A DNA stretch of 7,271 nucleotides from JBDRDD01 sp043821115 (GTDB lineage: Bacteria; CAYTYR01; UBA6262; DAOVJB01): positions 1 through 7,271 of the forward strand of contig JBDRDD010000006.1 of assembly GCA_043821115.1 (NCBI GenBank). The letters are read 5' to 3'. A model generated the notes under the pieces. That model was given only the letters and a program-made list of their open reading frames with translations, had not been told where the DNA came from and made no database searches. Shown piece after piece: positions 4,454 to 7,271 of this stretch; within the stretch, counting starts at the first letter, position 1, and the number at the start of each line of letters is the position of its first letter. A program made the translations under genes and the position numbers.

Positions 4454-6166
4454 ATGAAAGTACTGCGCGGTGTGGTCGCTGTAAGTGGTCTGGCCAAAGG
4501 CGTTTCGTGCCTTTACACGGAGAAGGTGGAGGAGAATATACCGCATTACGGCATACAAAAAGCCAACGTTGAGGGTGAGCTCATACGCCTCGGGGAGGCG
4601 TATGAGAAGGCAGCGCAGTCCCTTGACTCCATATCCGAGGCCGCTAAGGCAATAGGCTCCGGTTCTAACGCCGAAGAGATAATAAATGTTCACCGCATGA
4701 TATTGGATGACAGGAAGCTCTACGGCAAGGTCCAGGAGTTGATAGGCGAGAGGCTTGTAAACGCGGAGCATGCCGTAAGCGACGCTTTCTCGGAATATAT
4801 AAACAGGCTGCGCCAGAAGAACATGCATTTCGCCGAGCTATCCCACGATATTACGGACGTGAAGAACAGGATACTCCACTCCTTCAGCGGGACTTCGGGG
4901 CATTTCGAGTGCCCGGTGGGGGACAGGCAGCCCGTTGTTGTAGTGTCGAGGAGGCTGACACCGTCAATGGTCTTGGGTATTCCGCCTGAGCACGTGATCG
5001 CCTTTGTCACGCAGGAAGGCGGTTTTACAACGCATGCCACCATACTTGCACGCGGGTACGGGGTCCCTGTCATATTCGGGGTTGACGTGGAAGGCAACAT
5101 TGAATGCGGCGAGAACACCATAGTTGACGCCAAGATGGGCAAGGTCATCGTATCGCCTGACGGGGAAACCGAGGCATATTACGCCAAAAAGATAGAAGAA
5201 ACGCATAAGAGGAAGCTTACCTGCGCGGTCAGGAAGACAGAGCCCCCACAGACGGTGAAGGGTAAAAGGGTAGAGCTCAAGGTGAACATAAGCACCCCGG
5301 AGGAGATGCATCACGTCAAGGACCTAAACTACGACGGGGTCGGACTCTTAAGAACGGAATTCCTTTTCTTGAAGAAAAAAAATCCACCTACTCAGCAGGA
5401 GCAGGTAAAAATGTACAGGCATCTTCTTGATGAAGCCGCGGGCAAACCCGTGACTGTAAGACTACTGGACGTGGGAACGGACAAGCTCCCGCCGTACCTG
5501 ACACTCCCTGAGCAGGAAAACCCGGACCTCGGCATAAGAGGCCCGAGGGCACTTGAATTCTTCTATGACATTTACTTCACCCAGATGAAGGCGATCCTGG
5601 AGAGTTCCGTTTACGGGGATATAAGGATACTTTATCCAATGGTGAGCGACATGACTGACATAAAGTCCTTCAGGGAAGTGCTCTCGCACGCCAAGGAGTC
5701 GCTTAAGAAGGAAAAGAAGAAATTCAACAACAATATAAAAGAAGGCATAATGATCGAGACTCCTTCGGCCGCTCTTATGGCCGAGGGCCTTCTGGCGGAA
5801 GTTGATTTTGCAAATATTGGTTCAAACGATCTTCTTCAGTATGCTCTTGCCGCATCAAGGGGAAACACGTTGGTGGAGAACAGGTATCACATACTGCATC
5901 CGTCCCTTGTAAAGCTTATGGAACTCGCGGTAAAGGCGGCTGGAAAGCAGAAAAAAGAAATATGCCTCTGCGGTGAGATCACGAGTTTCGAGGAATTCTA
6001 CAAGCTGCTTCTAGGGGTGGGTTTAAGGAGCTTCAGCGTGACCGCGTCAAAGCTAGAAGACATAAAATGCCATCTTCTCTATGAAAAAAATCCTCCAAAA
6101 ACAATTCTTAGTAAATATTACAGGCTCAAAGATAAAAAGGACATGGACAGTTTCTTTAAGAAGTAG
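4454..6166 (+). CDS. ptsI: PTS enzyme I (phosphoenolpyruvate-protein phosphotransferase)
   Basis: This 570-aa protein is close to the full length of E. coli enzyme I (575 aa). It transfers phosphate from PEP to its own histidine and then to HPr, in the cytoplasm. Domains in order: N-terminal/HPr-binding helical domain (about 1-145), phosphohistidine swivelling domain with GGFTTHATILARG (His194), and C-terminal TIM-barrel PEP-binding domain (about 270-570). Barrel residues visible are Arg300 (LLRTEF), Arg362/Arg365 (LGIRGPR), Glu435 (MIETP), Asn458-Asp459 (GSNDLLQY), Arg469 (SRGN) and Cys506 (LCGE). Usual GGRTSH and IGTNDLxQYTLAxDRGN segments are altered (Phe191; LLQYALAASRGN), so it is somewhat divergent. 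It lacks a GAF domain, which argues against PtsP. No HPr or EII gene is in the window. Ribosome site AGAGG (4441-4445) lies 8 nt before the ATG. Confidence 0.93.
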   Translation: MKVLRGVVAVSGLAKGVSCLYTEKVEENIPHYGIQKANVEGELIRLGEAYEKAAQSLDSISEAAKAIGSGSNAEEIINVHRMILDDRKLYGKVQELIGERLVNAEHAVSDAFSEYINRLRQKNMHFAELSHDITDVKNRILHSFSGTSGHFECPVGDRQPVVVVSRRLTPSMVLGIPPEHVIAFVTQEGGFTTHATILARGYGVPVIFGVDVEGNIECGENTIVDAKMGKVIVSPDGETEAYYAKKIEETHKRKLTCAVRKTEPPQTVKGKRVELKVNISTPEEMHHVKDLNYDGVGLLRTEFLFLKKKNPPTQQEQVKMYRHLLDEAAGKPVTVRLLDVGTDKLPPYLTLPEQENPDLGIRGPRALEFFYDIYFTQMKAILESSVYGDIRILYPMVSDMTDIKSFREVLSHAKESLKKEKKKFNNNIKEGIMIETPSAALMAEGLLAEVDFANIGSNDLLQYALAASRGNTLVENRYHILHPSLVKLMELAVKAAGKQKKEICLCGEITSFEEFYKLLLGVGLRSFSVTASKLEDIKCHLLYEKNPPKTILSKYYRLKDKKDMDSFFKK

Positions 6167-7271
6167 CGAGGTATACAGTCTCGTTTTTCTTGGGGACGCT
6201 CGCGTTTATATTGAGGGATTTTATTTTTTTTCTTAAGCCCTCGGACTGCTCGGGTTCTCCGTGGACTATAAATACTTTCTTCAATTTTCCCCTGCATTCC
6301 TTAACGTAGTTCAAGAGGTCATCCTTGTCTGCATGGGCGCTGAATGAATCCATGACAGCCACTTCGGCCCTTAGCTGGTAGGGCCTTCCGAATATGTTCA
6401 CCATTTTGTCCCCTTCGACTATCTTCCTGCCCAGTGTGTTTTTCGGCATATAACCTACCACCATTATGGTGTTCTTGGGGTTCTCTATGTTGTTCTTCAG
6501 GTGATGAAGTATCCTGCCGTTCTCGCAGGTCCCGGACGCCGATATTATTATCATCGGGCCTGACTTGTCGTTTAAGCGCTTTGACTGCTCGACGTTACGC
6601 ACGTAATGTATGTTTTTATGGCTGAGCGGGTCGAGGTGCTTTTTGAAAAGTTCCTTTGTCTTGTTGTCGAAATACTGCCAGTTGCGCCTGAAAACTCCTG
6701 TTATGTTGACGGCCAGCGGACTGTCCACGTAGACGGGAAGGTCCTTCAGCTTGTTCTGCCTGAAGAGCTGGGAGAGGAAGTACAGTATCTCCTGAGCACG
6801 CTCGAGGGCGAAGGAGGGGATAATAATCTTCCCGCCGCGGCGCACGGTTCTCTTTATAACAGCCTGCATCTGCCTGTCGGCCATTTCTATGTGGTCATGG
6901 GATCTTGTGCCGTAGGTGCTCTCTATTATGAGGTAGTCTATATCCTTGGGTGTTTCGGGGTCTCTCAGGTAAGGCAGATTCGGCCGCCCAAGATCAACGG
7001 CATATGCTATACGGGTCGTCCCACGGCGCGTTCTGATATCAAGAGTCGGTACGGATGAGCCCAGGATGTGGCCTGCATCGAAAAAAGACAGGTCTATATC
7101 TTCCAGTATCTCTTTGTGCTCGTGGTATGAGAGGGGGGGAGAGGTAGAGCAGGGCTCTCTCGGCATCCGAGATAGTGTAAAGCGGCTGCCTCATAGGCAA
7201 TCCGCGCCTCTTGTTTATCTTGTTGATATATTTTATATCCTCTTCCTGTATGTGCCCGCTGTCTGGCAGCA
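6156..7271 (-). CDS. MBL-fold beta-CASP RNase (CPSF73-like), partial and frameshifted
   Basis: This is a bacterial homologue of the mRNA 3'-end nuclease CPSF73 (metallo-beta-lactamase, beta-CASP and RNA-specificity domains), expected to process RNA in the cytoplasm. Visible motifs in the main frame are FFDAGHILGSS (metal-binding His), YAVDLGR (metal-binding Asp), ESTYG (beta-CASP motif A), SASGTCENGRILHHLKNN, SFSAHAD (motif B His) and VHGEP (motif C His). The HxHxDH motif lies beyond the right edge, so the gene is partial. A continuous frame runs from TAA at 6158-6156 back to 7166, but its ATG there has no ribosome site and a meaningless start (MPREPCSTSPP). Family sequence instead continues in another frame from the edge: LPDSGHIQEEDIKYINKIN, then RQPLYTISDAERALLYL. 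The frames meet at the C7 run 7133-7139. Unshifted translation would stop at 7041-7039. The 3' end overlaps enzyme I by 11 bp. Confidence 0.88.
7133..7139 (-). other. Frameshift site in the RNase gene (run of seven C on the - strand)
   Basis: The + strand reads G7 here. With six bases instead of seven, the upstream frame (ending RALLYLS) would run directly into PLSYHEHKEILEDIDLSFFDAGH, giving a normal family sequence. A one-base insertion in a homopolymer, or +1 slippage on proline codons, explains this. I cannot tell a sequencing error from a true mutation. Confidence 0.8.

Noticed and set aside
4343..4828. Upstream extension of gpmA to a 413-aa frame
   Set aside because: The extra 162 residues are antisense to the start of enzyme I, resemble no phosphoglycerate mutase sequence, and a proper ribosome site and canonical N-terminus mark 4342 as the start.
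6606..7058. 150-aa + strand open frame opposite the RNase gene
   Set aside because: It is a shadow of a well-conserved - strand coding region, with no recognisable domain or ribosome site.
7164..7166. ATG at 7166 as the true start of the RNase gene
   Set aside because: It has no ribosome site, the first residues are nonsense for the family, and family sequence continues upstream in another frame.
1..7271. CRISPR array, tRNA, rRNA, insertion sequence or phage/defence cluster
   Set aside because: No regularly spaced repeats, tRNA-like cloverleaf, transposase or defence gene was seen; the coding content is housekeeping genes.

Overview
This is bacterial chromosomal DNA with ordinary housekeeping and accessory genes. 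It contains two partial genes, one at each edge. Base composition is moderate (close to half G+C by eye), Shine-Dalgarno sites are strong, and promoters are sigma70-like. The mix suggests an anaerobic or oxygen-sensitive bacterium: the tail of a flavodiiron protein, BPG-dependent phosphoglycerate mutase, a PTS enzyme I, a bacterial CPSF73-like beta-CASP RNase and a DUF378 membrane protein. I cannot place the phylum. A deep-branching Gram-negative group (Desulfobacterota, Nitrospirota or Omnitrophota type) is only an inference.

Left part, + strand (1-2753). The end of a flavodiiron protein (1-180) is followed by a 109-aa orphan gene with its own promoter (266-595). Next is a cold-shock protein (776-976) with a structured leader of about 110 nt and a textbook terminator. 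A promoter at 1029-1058 then drives a two-gene unit: a fumarylacetoacetate-hydrolase-family enzyme (1119-1880) and a zinc nucleobase deaminase of the GuaD type (1880-2365), joined by a TAATG stop/start overlap. A DUF378 two-helix membrane protein (2547-2753) follows, with its own promoter and a hairpin leader.

Centre (2754-4453). A terminator at 2770-2811 sits between the convergent DUF378 and exonuclease III genes and looks usable from both sides. On the - strand, gpmA (start 4342) and xth (start 3581) form a tight operon with a 5-nt gap. The 111-bp region 4343-4453 holds two overlapping divergent promoters with overlapping -10 boxes, one for gpmA-xth and one for the PTS enzyme I gene.

Right part (4454-7271). 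PTS enzyme I (4454-6166, +) overlaps tail-to-tail by 11 bp with a - strand MBL/beta-CASP RNase gene that runs off the right edge. That gene carries a +1 frameshift at a run of seven C (- strand) at 7133-7139: clear family sequence continues upstream of the run in another frame.

Functionally, GpmA and enzyme I meet at phosphoenolpyruvate (glycolytic supply versus PTS use), and their shared promoter region could couple them. I found no CRISPR array, tRNA, rRNA, insertion sequence or phage gene, and no convincing new multi-gene system. The points most worth checking are the frameshifted RNase, the csp leader fold, the gpmA/enzyme I promoter overlap and the orphan 109-aa gene.
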